A stretch of 64,000 nt of DNA from Shouchella xiaoxiensis (GCF_016907895.1 NZ_JAFBCV010000011.1:87381-151380), one strand, 5' to 3'; shown: positions 8,908 through 16,574, counted from the stretch's first letter. The notes: a model not told the origin generated them from the letters alone. Numbers and translations: made by a program.

Positions 8908-10146
8908 TTATTTATTAATTGGCGGAAACTTGCTGAATTTACGATAGTAATTAATCTTCGCCGCATTTTCATAAAAGCGACGCTTTAAGTTTTTACCGGC
9001 ACCACTGTAATCAAGTGGTGATTTCACCTGCTTGTTCCGATAAAACTCTTTTACAATTTCTTTAAGCTTTGGATCTTCCACATATTTTAGCAACAAGTTT
9101 TTTGGAACAACAGAAAACAAGACTTCTTCTTGCCCTGTTACTGGTTCAATACGTTCATTATATAGAAAATCTTTTACGTAAAACTCGGCCGTATTATTTC
9201 CACCAGCCGTTACGTAATAATTGCTTCGCCCAAGGCGTGCATTCAGTTCAAAAAATTTATACTTGCCATCACGTTCGTCGTATTTTAAATCAAAGTTGGA
9301 AAACCCGACAAAGTTCATGTGTTCAATCAACTTCTTCGCTTGTTTGCCAACTTCTTCATTATTCATTGTCCGAATAACGACAGGGTTACCAATCGCGCTT
9401 GGCGTGTGATCTTCAAGCAATGTCTGTCCAAATGAAGCTAACTTCGTTTCACCATCTTGAGCTGTATAGCAGGTCAAGATATGCATAGATGTATCATCAC
9501 CAGGGACAAACTCTTGCATAATAATTTCTTCCTGATAACCACCATTGCGCATTTTTTGTACATAAGATTTCAGTTCTTCTTCATTTTGAGCAAAATAGAC
9601 TTTATTTTTTCCAGCAAATGATAGCGGCGAGAAGTAAATGCTTCTAGCGGGCTTAATCACAACAGGGTAGGTAAATGGAATCTCCGCCACCTCTGTTTCG
9701 TTTGCAGGAATTGTATGTTGTTTTGGATAATCTAATCCCAATTCTTCACATAGCTCATAGAACTTCGATTTATTTGTTAGAATATCGATATTTTCTCTTG
9801 TTGTATAAGGGACCATCCACTCGTCAGATGACAGAAATTCACGTATGGCGATAATGCGATCTACGTTTCCATCATCTGTTGCAATAAGGAATTTCGGGAT
9901 ATTCGCGTACGTTGTCTCAATCTCAGAAACAAGGTTTAGCAATTCTTTCTCATCTGTATAATTAGGTCTCTCAATTGTTTCAAGTATTGGCGCATGACTA
10001 ATCGGACCTGATACATTACTGCTGATAACGATTGATTTTACATAATAAGCTTCATGAAATGATCGGGCAATGCTATAGACACCAAGATTTCCTCCCAGAA
10101 TTACAGGGATAAATGGTTGGGATGCTACTGTCTCTGAACGGTTCAA
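8908..10146 (-). CDS. ATP-grasp carboxylate-amine ligase (candidate D-aspartate ligase)
   Basis: ATP-grasp enzyme of 412 aa. An N-terminal Rossmann-like part (PVILGGNLGVYSIARSFHEAY) is followed by the ATP-grasp fold: PVVIKPARS (nucleotide-binding lysine), EIIMQEFVPGDDTSMH, and the Mg2+-binding FFELNARLGRSNYYV segment near residue 300. The family joins a carboxylate to an amine with ATP hydrolysis. The best-known relative in arrangement is the enterococcal D-aspartate ligase that adds D-Asp to the peptidoglycan stem peptide, and the adjacent racemase gene supports that reading. Start is TTG with GAGAGGATGG upstream. The gene stands alone in front of the racemase, with a 500-base upstream region. 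Other acceptors cannot be excluded. Confidence 0.8.
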   Translation of the reverse strand: MNRSETVASQPFIPVILGGNLGVYSIARSFHEAYYVKSIVISSNVSGPISHAPILETIERPNYTDEKELLNLVSEIETTYANIPKFLIATDDGNVDRIIAIREFLSSDEWMVPYTTRENIDILTNKSKFYELCEELGLDYPKQHTIPANETEVAEIPFTYPVVIKPARSIYFSPLSFAGKNKVYFAQNEEELKSYVQKMRNGGYQEEIIMQEFVPGDDTSMHILTCYTAQDGETKLASFGQTLLEDHTPSAIGNPVVIRTMNNEEVGKQAKKLIEHMNFVGFSNFDLKYDERDGKYKFFELNARLGRSNYYVTAGGNNTAEFYVKDFLYNERIEPVTGQEEVLFSVVPKNLLLKYVEDPKLKEIVKEFYRNKQVKSPLDYSGAGKNLKRRFYENAAKINYYRKFSKFPPINK

Positions 10147-10647
10147 AATCGTCCATCCTCTCTACTATCAATAGAATTATGCATAGGTAGAGTTTAAGCG
10201 TTTCTACTTTATCGCATTTAACTATGAATAAGCATACATGAGTTTCACTTATTGGTAAATGCCTTATATAGAAGAAAAACAACAACAACCTCAATGTTAG
10301 CGCTTACTCAAACTAACATCCAAATAAAACACAGTTAAAGAACCCGTGTGAAGCGTTTAAAAGAGCTCCCTCTTCAGTCATTCATCTTCCAACAAAGAAG
10401 CTGTGCTTTCATTAATCGATCAAGATTACAAGAAGTTTACTCCGCCTTCGTTACACCATCATATAAAATAAAAGCTGTATTTCTGTATACCCAGACCATT
10501 ACAGTGCAAGTATAGAACGAAATGTTGTAACTTCTGCTACCGGACAATTGTAGCCACACCTCATTTAACCGTTCCATAAGCAAGTAAAAATCAAAGCGAG
10601 TATGATAAAATACATTAACAATTCAAATAGATGAAAGAGGCTCAATT
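10147..10647. other. Intergenic region between ligase and LysR gene
   Basis: About 500 bases separating divergent genes. It must hold both promoters. I see one weak inverted repeat (ATGTTAG at 10294-10300, CTAACAT at 10313-10319) and no convincing small ORF with a ribosome site. Confidence 0.5.
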
Positions 10648-11523
10648 ATGCACATGGACGAGCTAGAAACGTTTGTAGCTCTTGTAAACGAACGTAGTTT
10701 CACAAAAGTCGCTTTAAAAAAATCGATATCTCAACCAACAGTCTCGGTTCACTTAAAAAATTTAGAACGCGAGTTTTCCACTACTTTACTAACGCGTACG
10801 ACAAAACAGCTTCATCTAACTCCTGCAGGGGAACTTTTTTACCAAGAAGCATTAGTCATGCTTCACTCCTACAAGCGCCTGAAAGATACTCTTCATTTAC
10901 GAAAAACTGAAGTAGCTGGACTGTTAAAGATTGGCGCTAGCTTCACGATTGGAGAATATCTCTTACCCGGTATTTTGGCGACCATGCAACAGCAATACCC
11001 AGACCTCGAATTTGAAATTACAATTAACAATACAGACGCGATCGTTAAAGCCGTTCACCAATTTGATGTTGAAATAGGCTTAATTGAAGGGACAAGCTTA
11101 GTAGAAAATGTGACTCAAACACCTTTTAAGCGTGACCGATTATTAATTGTAACTTGCTCAAATGATCATTCTCTTTATTCAACAATTGACCATTTGCAAT
11201 ATCAGGCTTGGGTAATTCGTGAAGAAGGCTCTGGTACAAGACGTTCATTTGACCATCTCATTCAAGCGAATCAACTAGTAGTCGCCTCTTCACTCGTTAT
11301 TAGTTCCACCCAAGGAATAAAAGAAAGCGTCAAAAATGGATTAGGATTAGCCTTGCTCTCAGAAGCGACGATTAAAGAAGAATTAAAACATGGCACCTTG
11401 AAAGAAATAAACATACCTGACGTTTCTGAGACACGCTCTTTTTCCTACGTCATCAATAAAGAAAGTCCTCTCGAGAAAAATGCACATGCTCTCATTAAAG
11501 AACTTCAGAAAGAAGAAGCCTAA
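10648..11523 (+). CDS. LysR family transcriptional regulator
   Basis: LysR-type regulator of 291 aa. The N-terminal winged helix-turn-helix is clear (DELETFVALVNERSFTKVAL, SISQPTVSVHLKNLEREF), followed by the substrate-binding domain (GLLKIGASFTIGEYLLPGIL; VENGLG-like turn at VKNGLGLALL). The motif set resembles the CysL/YwfK-type subgroup, but the effector is unknown. GAGG at 10637-10640 lies 7 nt before the ATG. No adjacent gene is divergently close, so its target is not evident; the ligase/racemase pair upstream is one possibility. Confidence 0.88.
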   Translation: MHMDELETFVALVNERSFTKVALKKSISQPTVSVHLKNLEREFSTTLLTRTTKQLHLTPAGELFYQEALVMLHSYKRLKDTLHLRKTEVAGLLKIGASFTIGEYLLPGILATMQQQYPDLEFEITINNTDAIVKAVHQFDVEIGLIEGTSLVENVTQTPFKRDRLLIVTCSNDHSLYSTIDHLQYQAWVIREEGSGTRRSFDHLIQANQLVVASSLVISSTQGIKESVKNGLGLALLSEATIKEELKHGTLKEINIPDVSETRSFSYVINKESPLEKNAHALIKELQKEEA

Positions 11524-11541
11524 TCGGTTTCTTCTTTTTTT
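11508..11541 (+). terminator. Terminator of the LysR gene
   Basis: Hairpin AAGAAGAAGCC / GGTTTCTTCTT overlapping the last codons, followed by seven T. Confidence 0.8.
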
Positions 11542-11615
11542 ATAGCAATTCACCTATTCTAGTAAAAACAAGCGCATGTACCGCTTCTATTGCCTATGCA
11601 ACAAGCGCGCTTCTA

Positions 11616-11624
11616 CATACATTA
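11616..11624 (+). promoter_or_regulatory. Sigma-K/sigma-E type -10 box
   Basis: CATACATTA fits CATANNNTA exactly and lies 34 nt before the first coat-like gene. The -35 element is not clear. The same motif stands before the second copy. Confidence 0.45.
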
Positions 11625-11657
11625 TTAACATAGCAAAGAGAAAGGAGGTTCACTTCA

Positions 11658-11918
11658 ATGGGATATGGATACGGAGGAAGCTACTCTAACTATTCTTACG
11701 GCAACTCACAAAACTGTGACTGTGATTCATTCTTTAAGAATATTGCTCGCGGTGAGTTTGTAAAAGTGTTATTAAAAGGTGGCGGTCACGTTAAAGGTGA
11801 GTTTGTTGACGTTCGTGGTAACGTTGTTACTCTTGCTAACGCTGACTGTTATGACAAATGTAAAAAAACGAGAATCATTACAATCTGTTGTGACGACATC
11901 ACTGCAGTAGAAGTTTAA
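11658..11918 (+). CDS. Small Cys/Gly/Tyr-rich protein, putative spore coat (copy 1)
   Basis: 86 aa. A Gly/Tyr/Ser/Asn-rich head (MGYGYGGSYSNYSYGNSQ) leads to a CDCDSFFK motif and a compact beta-rich domain (ARGEFVKVLLKGGGHVKGEF, VVTLANAD, RIITICCDDITAVEV). The domain pattern of short strands resembles Sm-like or YuzF/DUF2642-type barrels found in Bacillus coat proteins, but I do not recognise a named family with certainty. Strong AGGAGG upstream. It is a tandem paralogue of the next gene, and both have a sigma-K-like -10 box, which points to late mother-cell expression. Confidence 0.75.
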   Translation: MGYGYGGSYSNYSYGNSQNCDCDSFFKNIARGEFVKVLLKGGGHVKGEFVDVRGNVVTLANADCYDKCKKTRIITICCDDITAVEV

Positions 11919-11985
11919 TGAGAAAAGCTACAAAAATTGATGAATCTAGCTTGATTCTCTCGCCTACACAGTAAGAGAGTCCGAG

Positions 11986-11994
11986 CATATTGTA
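11986..11994 (+). promoter_or_regulatory. Sigma-K/sigma-E type -10 box
   Basis: CATATTGTA fits CATANNNTA exactly, 30 nt before the second coat-like gene. An ACAC about 17 nt upstream could serve as a sigma-K -35. Confidence 0.5.
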
Positions 11995-12023
11995 AAAGTA
12001 TAGTATGGAAAGGAGGAAATTAA

Positions 12024-12323
12024 ATGAGTTGGGGAAATTCTTCTTACGGATGTGGATGTAATTCTTACGGAAACTATGATAACAACAACTACGGTTCTGA
12101 TTGTAACTGTGACTCTTTCTTTAAGCACATCGCACGCGGCGAGTATGTAAAAGTCATCTTAAAAGGTGGCGAAGCTGTAAAAGGTAGCTTTGTAGCAATT
12201 AAAGGCGATACAGTAGAACTAGCAAACGCAGACTGTCATCATGAGAGCGATTGTAAATGTGACAAGAAAAAAGTAAGAATCATCACAATCTGCTGTGACG
12301 AGATTGTAGCAGTAGAAGTTTAA
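12024..12323 (+). CDS. Small Cys/Gly/Tyr-rich protein, putative spore coat (copy 2)
   Basis: 99 aa, a paralogue of the gene at 11658. The head is richer in Cys and Asn (SSYGCGCNSYGNYDNNNYGS) and precedes the shared CNCDSFFKHIARGEY block and the domain VKVILKGGEAVKGSFVAIKG, ending RIITICCDEIVAVEV. It has an inserted His/Cys stretch (HHESDCKCDKKK) where copy 1 has a shorter loop. Cys is about 10 per cent of residues, consistent with disulfide cross-linking or metal binding. AAAGGAGG precedes the ATG. Function is inferred from composition and promoter type only. Confidence 0.75.
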   Translation: MSWGNSSYGCGCNSYGNYDNNNYGSDCNCDSFFKHIARGEYVKVILKGGEAVKGSFVAIKGDTVELANADCHHESDCKCDKKKVRIITICCDEIVAVEV

Positions 12324-12330
12324 TAGATAG

Positions 12331-12371
12331 GAAGAACTCGAGTGCATGATGCGCTCGAGTTCTTCTTTTTT
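12331..12371 (+). terminator. Terminator after the coat-like pair
   Basis: 12-bp perfect stem GAAGAACTCGAG / CTCGAGTTCTTC with an 11-nt loop and six T. Confidence 0.9.
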
Positions 12372-12458
12372 GGATAGCATGATTGCTTTTCTAACTATGA
12401 AATGATTTTAATAAACAATCAAAAATTCTATTTTCACCCGAAACAGAACTCCCCCTAG

Positions 12459-12575
12459 TTAAACCATCAATGGTTCATTCTTTAAAATGTGATGCCTCAT
12501 CGTACTTAACGCTTGTTGTAGTTCTTTTCCACCTTTAGCGTGCAAAGATAGATAGAGATAGGAATAAATCTCTCT
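12459..12575 (-). pseudogene. C-terminal remnant of the phosphotransferase beyond an in-frame stop
   Basis: Past the TAA at 12576-12578 the same frame stays open for 38 more codons to a TAA at 12459-12461. It encodes REIYSYLYLSLHAKGG and onward, which reads as the natural continuation of the family's final helices (LPFFL-x-LREI...). One base change, TTA (Leu) to TAA, would explain the break. Confidence 0.6.
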
Positions 12576-13382
12576 TTAGCACAAAAAGAAAGGCAATTGC
12601 TCAATTTGATGTTCCGTTAGAGGATGCTCACTTCTGTATCCTTCAATGAAACGTGTTGAAAATTCTTTAAAGCGTTTACTCCGTTCACTCGAATGCACCG
12701 TTTGCATGGCATGGTAAATGGCAATCGCGATATCATAAATGTACCAATGGTATCTCACATCGCCAAAGTCGAGTAAATACATTTTCTCTCGCCAAAGATG
12801 GATGTTCTCATGGTGGAGGTCATGGTGAATGACGCCGTACTCTTTCTCTTTCTTCGTTAATTGTTGCAGCTGTTTCATAAACCAATTCCATTTTTGCACC
12901 AATTCAGAATCAAATTCTTTGGAAATGACTTCAAATAAAGTTTCCTCTTCCCATTCCGGGAATACAACATTCTCATTCGTACGTTTAACAGCAAGTAGAT
13001 GATGAAATTGTCCCATGCTCTTTCCCCATAACAGAACCCAATTAGGATTCTTCTTCCACTCAGTTAACGGTCCACCACCAATTTTATCCATCGCAAACGC
13101 ATAAAACAGTTTCTGATTGTCTGCTATTGCTTCTACCTTATTACCCGAAACAGAACGAAGAATCTCAGCCGTACGAACTCCTGCATCTTTGATTAATTCC
13201 AATGTATTTACTTCATCTTGCACGTTTTCCTTCTGTACATCATTTTGTTTGTAACACTTAAGAACATACTCCTGTTGATTTTGAGTAAATTGGTATACGT
13301 TCTTGTTAAAGCCACCAATTAAATGCACGGAGTTTTGGTCTGCACCGTATTGTCTTGCGAGTTTGTTTATGATTGAATCCAT
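12576..13382 (-). CDS. Aminoglycoside-phosphotransferase-like kinase, C-terminally truncated
   Basis: Protein-kinase-fold phosphotransferase of 268 aa. It shows the glycine loop region (LIGGFNKNVYQF), the ATP-lysine (YVLKCYK), the catalytic loop HHDLHHENIHL (Brenner-type HxDxxxxN) and the metal-binding LLDFGD. This APH/HSK family in Bacillus includes YoxO- and CotS-like proteins acting on small metabolites or coat components; the substrate here is unknown. The reading frame ends early at LPFFLC, but continues in frame after the stop to about 307 aa, the normal family length. All catalytic motifs lie upstream of the break, so partial activity is possible. GGAGAGGTGG precedes the ATG. Confidence 0.8.
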   Translation of the reverse strand: MDSIINKLARQYGADQNSVHLIGGFNKNVYQFTQNQQEYVLKCYKQNDVQKENVQDEVNTLELIKDAGVRTAEILRSVSGNKVEAIADNQKLFYAFAMDKIGGGPLTEWKKNPNWVLLWGKSMGQFHHLLAVKRTNENVVFPEWEEETLFEVISKEFDSELVQKWNWFMKQLQQLTKKEKEYGVIHHDLHHENIHLWREKMYLLDFGDVRYHWYIYDIAIAIYHAMQTVHSSERSKRFKEFSTRFIEGYRSEHPLTEHQIEQLPFFLC

Positions 13383-13431
13383 GCTTCACCACCTCTCCAT
13401 CTTCCTACGAGTAAAAAGGACGTACCGTTAC

Positions 13432-13468
13432 AACGAAACCACCTGTCCTTAGGACAGGTGGTTTCGTT
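13432..13468. terminator. Long hairpin overlapping the end of folD
   Basis: A 17-bp perfect stem (13432-13448 against 13452-13468) with loop TTA. The folD stop codon lies in the loop and the last five codons form one arm. T-runs are poor on both sides, so it may protect the 3' end or act with read-in from either strand. Confidence 0.65.
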
Positions 13469-14294
13469 TTGCGGATTCGACCGTGTGTTTTAGCAATGTA
13501 GCAATAGTTACTGGTCCTACTCCACCAGGAACAGGTGTAATGGCTGAGGCTTTTTCTGCACAGCCTTCATAATCACAATCACCCACATTACCCTTATTGT
13601 ATCCTGCATCAAGAACAACGGCCCCTTCTTTAATCCAGCTTCCTTTAATAAACTCTGGTTTTCCAACAGCAGCAACAACGATATCTGCTTGCTGCACATG
13701 GGAACTCACATCACTTGTACGTGAGTGACACGTTGTAACAGTCGCGTTTTTATTTAACAGCATTTGTGAAACCGGTTTTCCGAGAATCGGACTCCGTCCA
13801 ACCACTACCGCATGTTTTCCTTCAATGTCTATCTGATAAAAATCGAGTATTGCCATAATGGCTGCAGGTGTACATGATGGGTAGTGCGCAAATCCAAATG
13901 CATTTTGAGCAAATCCAAGTGTTGTTACGCCATCTACATCTTTCTCAATGGCAATTGCATCAAATGCGGCTCGTTCATCGATCTGGCTCGGTACAGGATG
14001 TTGCAATAAAATGCCATGCACTTGTTCATCGTTATTTAACATGTTTATTTGCAACAACAGTTCTTCTGTTGTTGTCTGCTCAGGCAATTCAATTTTTCTT
14101 GATTCAATGCCAAGTTTTTGGCAGGCATTCCCTTTCATTCTGACATAGGTTGCTGATGAAGGATCATCACCTACAAGAATTGTAGCTAAACATGGAACAA
14201 TTCCTTTTTGCTTAAGTTCTTTTACATCATCGGCTAAAGAACGTTTAATATCATTCGCTACTTCTACTCCATCCAATTGTATGGGCTGCTTCAT
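13449..14294 (-). CDS. folD: Methylenetetrahydrofolate dehydrogenase / methenyltetrahydrofolate cyclohydrolase
   Basis: Bifunctional FolD of 281 aa, which interconverts methylene-THF, methenyl-THF and 10-formyl-THF for purine, fMet-tRNA and one-carbon metabolism. Diagnostic segments are SATYVRMKGNACQKLGI (with catalytic Tyr and Lys), LLQHPVPSQID, KDVDGVTTLG, PCTP-type SCTPAAIMAIL, the Rossmann GRSPILGKPVSQMLL and the C-terminal PVPGGVGPVTIATLL. Length is typical. A ZTP riboswitch and a terminator lie upstream, so expression should rise when ZTP accumulates, that is, when 10-formyl-THF is short. Confidence 0.97.
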   Translation of the reverse strand: MKQPIQLDGVEVANDIKRSLADDVKELKQKGIVPCLATILVGDDPSSATYVRMKGNACQKLGIESRKIELPEQTTTEELLLQINMLNNDEQVHGILLQHPVPSQIDERAAFDAIAIEKDVDGVTTLGFAQNAFGFAHYPSCTPAAIMAILDFYQIDIEGKHAVVVGRSPILGKPVSQMLLNKNATVTTCHSRTSDVSSHVQQADIVVAAVGKPEFIKGSWIKEGAVVLDAGYNKGNVGDCDYEGCAEKASAITPVPGGVGPVTIATLLKHTVESAKRNHLS

Positions 14295-14324
14295 TCAAAC
14301 CATCCTTTCTTATTTGAACGTTCT

Positions 14325-14352
14325 AAAAAGGTAACTCTCCTTGCAAATTACC
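14325..14352 (-). terminator. Riboswitch expression-platform terminator
   Basis: On the minus strand GGTAA (14352-14348) pairs with TTACC (14334-14330), followed by five T, directly after the aptamer. The 5' GGTAA abuts the conserved aptamer 3' end, as expected when ligand binding prevents the terminator from forming. Confidence 0.65.
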
Positions 14353-14354
14353 TC

Positions 14355-14420
14355 TGCCCAGGCGCACGGCTTTTTTATTCTATGCTTCCTCGTGGTTATC
14401 CACATTGCGCCAGTCACATA
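14355..14420 (-). promoter_or_regulatory. ZTP riboswitch (pfl motif) upstream of folD
   Basis: Reading the minus strand: TGTGACTGGCG, then a hairpin GTGGATAACCAC, a GAGGAAGC segment, an A-rich linker, and the strongly conserved end GCCGTGCGCCTGGGCA. These are the hallmark elements of the pfl/ZTP aptamer, in order and spacing. The class senses ZTP/ZMP and is known upstream of folate and purine genes, including folD. The terminator that follows fits an 'on' switch. Confidence 0.9.
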
Positions 14421-14694
14421 GAAAATACACGTTTTCAATAGTAGTTTACCACATAATGAGAAGAATTTGCATTTTCAACGACTGATTTCCGAACAAAAAC
14501 ACATTCTATCAATCTATTCGTACGTTAATTATCGAATTTTTCTACTGATATCGCATACATCTTGGGTCTTATTAGAATGTCTCTGCCACACCCTAAAAAG
14601 GAAACCCTGTTTTTTTTGTAAATTAGTCTTGTTCTCCTTATATTTTTTCAATAGAATAAGAAGAAAGAATACTTCGATTAGGAGGTTAACTTAC

Positions 14695-14787
14695 TTGCAT
14701 CTTCTACTAACAAAAACCGCTCGAATCCTTTTCGGTGCTTGCATCGGTGCTGTGTTTGGAGCAAGCCTCTACCTTCTATTAAATTAA
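14695..14787 (+). CDS. 30-aa single-span membrane peptide
   Basis: TTG start with AGGAGG 9 nt upstream; the peptide begins MHLLLTKTARILFGACIGAV and ends SLYLLLN. A basic N-terminus precedes one hydrophobic helix with a GxxxGxxxG-like face (GACIGAVFGA), a helix-packing pattern. A strong terminator follows at once. A longer open frame reaches back to 14467 but has no ribosome site, so I take the short form. Function unknown. Confidence 0.6.
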   Translation: MHLLLTKTARILFGACIGAVFGASLYLLLN

Positions 14788-14791
14788 AAAT

Positions 14792-14829
14792 CGTCGTATC
14801 AGTTTGATTAACTGGTACGACGTTTTTTT
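14792..14829 (+). terminator. Terminator of the 30-aa peptide gene
   Basis: 12-bp stem CGTCGTATCAGT / ACTGGTACGACG (one G-T type pair) and seven T. Confidence 0.88.
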
Positions 14830-14833
14830 ATGA

Positions 14834-15544
14834 TCAAATTGCTTCAAGAAGTAAGCTTATTCCCGCTACTAGTAACAATACATACGTAAGTTTCCGAAAA
14901 AATCCGACGTTAATGCGCTTGAACACTATTTGACCTAAAACAAGCCCAATTAAAACAAATGGGAGTGCATACGCACTTAACACCCATACTTCCCTTTGAA
15001 TACCAACCAGAAGGTATTGTAGAAACAAGCTAATTGGATAGATAATCATAAAAAAACATAATGTTGTTGCTCGAATTGATTCTTTAGTCATGCGTGCACT
15101 TGCAAAATAAACAATAAGTGGTGGTCCTGGCATACCAATGCTTGAAGTGAGCATTCCTGATAAACTTCCTACTGACAGGTCTCTGGCACTGGTTTGTGTT
15201 ACCGTCACGTTCCTTACCAATAAAAACGTAACAGCGAGCAATAAGAGGCCAACAGCTATCTTAACAAATTGTTCGTTTACTAAATATAATAATCCTACCC
15301 CAAGCGGAGCGCCAATCAAGCTGCCCCAAATCAAACGTTTTACTAACGGAAAATGAATATCCTCCTTAACTTTATAAAGTAAAATAAGTGAAATGATAAT
15401 GGATAAGACCAAGTTCAATTGAATCGCTGTTTCAGGTACAAACAGCATAAGTAAAAAAGGGGTTGCAATGATTGAAAACCCAAACCCCGTGCTTGTCTGC
15501 AACAATGAGGCGACAAGTACAATACTAATAAATAACAAGCTCAT
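14834..15544 (-). CDS. TauE/SafE family sulfite-exporter-like permease
   Basis: About 236 aa, around eight membrane segments. It carries the two repeats typical of the family: TSTGFGFSIIATPFLLML at the N-terminus and SGMLTSSIGMPGPPLIVYF in the centre. Substrate unknown. I start it at the ATG at 15544, where GGAGG lies 5 nt upstream; an ATG at 15556 also exists but overlaps that ribosome site. It shares a family, not close sequence, with the gene at 7367. Confidence 0.85.
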   Translation of the reverse strand: MSLLFISIVLVASLLQTSTGFGFSIIATPFLLMLFVPETAIQLNLVLSIIISLILLYKVKEDIHFPLVKRLIWGSLIGAPLGVGLLYLVNEQFVKIAVGLLLLAVTFLLVRNVTVTQTSARDLSVGSLSGMLTSSIGMPGPPLIVYFASARMTKESIRATTLCFFMIIYPISLFLQYLLVGIQREVWVLSAYALPFVLIGLVLGQIVFKRINVGFFRKLTYVLLLVAGISLLLEAI

Positions 15545-15717
15545 GACTTCCTCCATTCCTTGCCCACTCTCACTGTACCATTTCTTAATCGAGTGAGAAA
15601 GAAACCCTATGTATTCAAGTCTAAAAAGGTGCTAAATTTTCTTATAAAAAAATACAAACCTTTTTTATGCTCGTTGCATACCTTGATATGGAGAAACGCA
15701 GGAAGGGGGCATGCCAA

Positions 15718-15831
15718 GTGTCATACGCAGGCGGTTACGGAGCTGGCGGTGGATTTGCATTAGTTGTTGTTCTATTCATCTTGCTTATCATCATCGGAGC
15801 TTCTTATGTAGGTGGCGGGTACGGTTACTAA
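15718..15831 (+). CDS. YjcZ-family sporulation-type small protein
   Basis: 37 aa from a GTG at 15718, with GGAAGGGGG 8 nt upstream. The sequence opens [20 protein letters not shown] and ends VGGGYGY: a Gly/Tyr-rich head and tail around one hydrophobic span ([19 protein letters not shown]). This is the typical layout of YjcZ/SscA-type small proteins made in sporulation. CATACCTTG at 15677-15685 fits CATANNNT and could be a sigma-E/K -10 box. Confidence 0.8.
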   Translation: MSYAGGYGAGGGFALVVVLFILLIIIGASYVGGGYGY

Positions 15832-15860
15832 GATTTCTTTGTAAATGAATGTACAAAAAA

Positions 15861-15898
15861 CAGAAGGTGACCCGATTTCTTTACGGGCACCTTCTTTT
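15861..15898. terminator. Terminator shared by YjcZ-like and DUF421 genes
   Basis: Stem GAAGGTG(A)CCCG / CGGGCACCTTC with one bulged base and T-rich ends on both sides, between converging genes. Confidence 0.8.
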
Positions 15899-16574
15899 AC
15901 ATTTTCTCAATAAAGATGCCTTCGTCATGTTTCCATTCTAAATAAAAAATATCTTCATAATGATCAATTCGTTGTTGATAAAGCTGTTTATCTAACCAGT
16001 TTTGATCAAACCCTGCTTTCTGTACATTTTCCCAGTCAACGATTCCATCATTAATAAATGTTACGGGTAAGTACACAGGCTTTTCTTCGACTTTTAAATC
16101 TTCATAAGTCGGTTTATCATATTGTTGTTTTTTTAGCACACTAATTGTGCCATCCGTTTCTAAAACGGCGTAAGCTACTTCTCGGACTGAGAAAGCATCT
16201 TTTTGTCTTAATAAATGTTGTAATTGATTGATATCAAGCTTATTCCGCTTCATTTCTCTTCGACTTAAATGTCCATTCTGAATAATAATTGATGGATTTC
16301 CTTCAAAGAACTTTCTTGTTTTGCGAAACCGTTGCGTGGACCACTCGATTACATAAAGAAGCAATCCCCAAATAAAAACTGAGAATAGTATTGTCCCTAT
16401 TCTTGTTTCATTGTCATAAATGGCGTTTCCAACAAGCTCACCTAATATAAGAGCGGATATAAAATCAAAAGGTGTAATTTGCGCAAATGAGGTTTTTCCC
16501 ATAACCTTCGTTAATATAAGTAATGCAAAAAGTCCAATCGTTAGTTCCAGTGTGGTTTGAAGTAAATTAGCCAC
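15897..16574 (-). CDS. DUF421 (YetF/YrbG-type) membrane protein
   Basis: 225 aa with three N-terminal membrane segments (about residues 8-28, 35-52, 60-80) and a cytoplasmic alpha/beta domain beginning at FFEGNPSIIIQNG. The motifs KVMGKTSFAQITPFDFI and IIIQNGHLSRREMKRNKL match the YetF/DUF421 family, common in spore formers and linked in part to spore germination or coat biology; no reaction is known. GTG start with AGGGGGGT just upstream. Confidence 0.85.
   Translation of the reverse strand: MANLLQTTLELTIGLFALLILTKVMGKTSFAQITPFDFISALILGELVGNAIYDNETRIGTILFSVFIWGLLLYVIEWSTQRFRKTRKFFEGNPSIIIQNGHLSRREMKRNKLDINQLQHLLRQKDAFSVREVAYAVLETDGTISVLKKQQYDKPTYEDLKVEEKPVYLPVTFINDGIVDWENVQKAGFDQNWLDKQLYQQRIDHYEDIFYLEWKHDEGIFIEKM

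Noticed and set aside
10073..10294. Minus-strand ORF upstream of the ATP-grasp gene
   Set aside because: It overlaps the ligase start in another frame and lacks a ribosome site; composition is that of AT-rich noncoding DNA.
10294..10319. Inverted repeat ATGTTAG / CTAACAT
   Set aside because: Seven-base arms with a 12-nt loop in AT-rich DNA are expected by chance; no T-run and no clear operator symmetry.
14467..14694. Longer 106-aa version of the small membrane peptide gene
   Set aside because: No ribosome site at its ATG, and the first 76 residues look random; AGGAGG points to the TTG at 14695.
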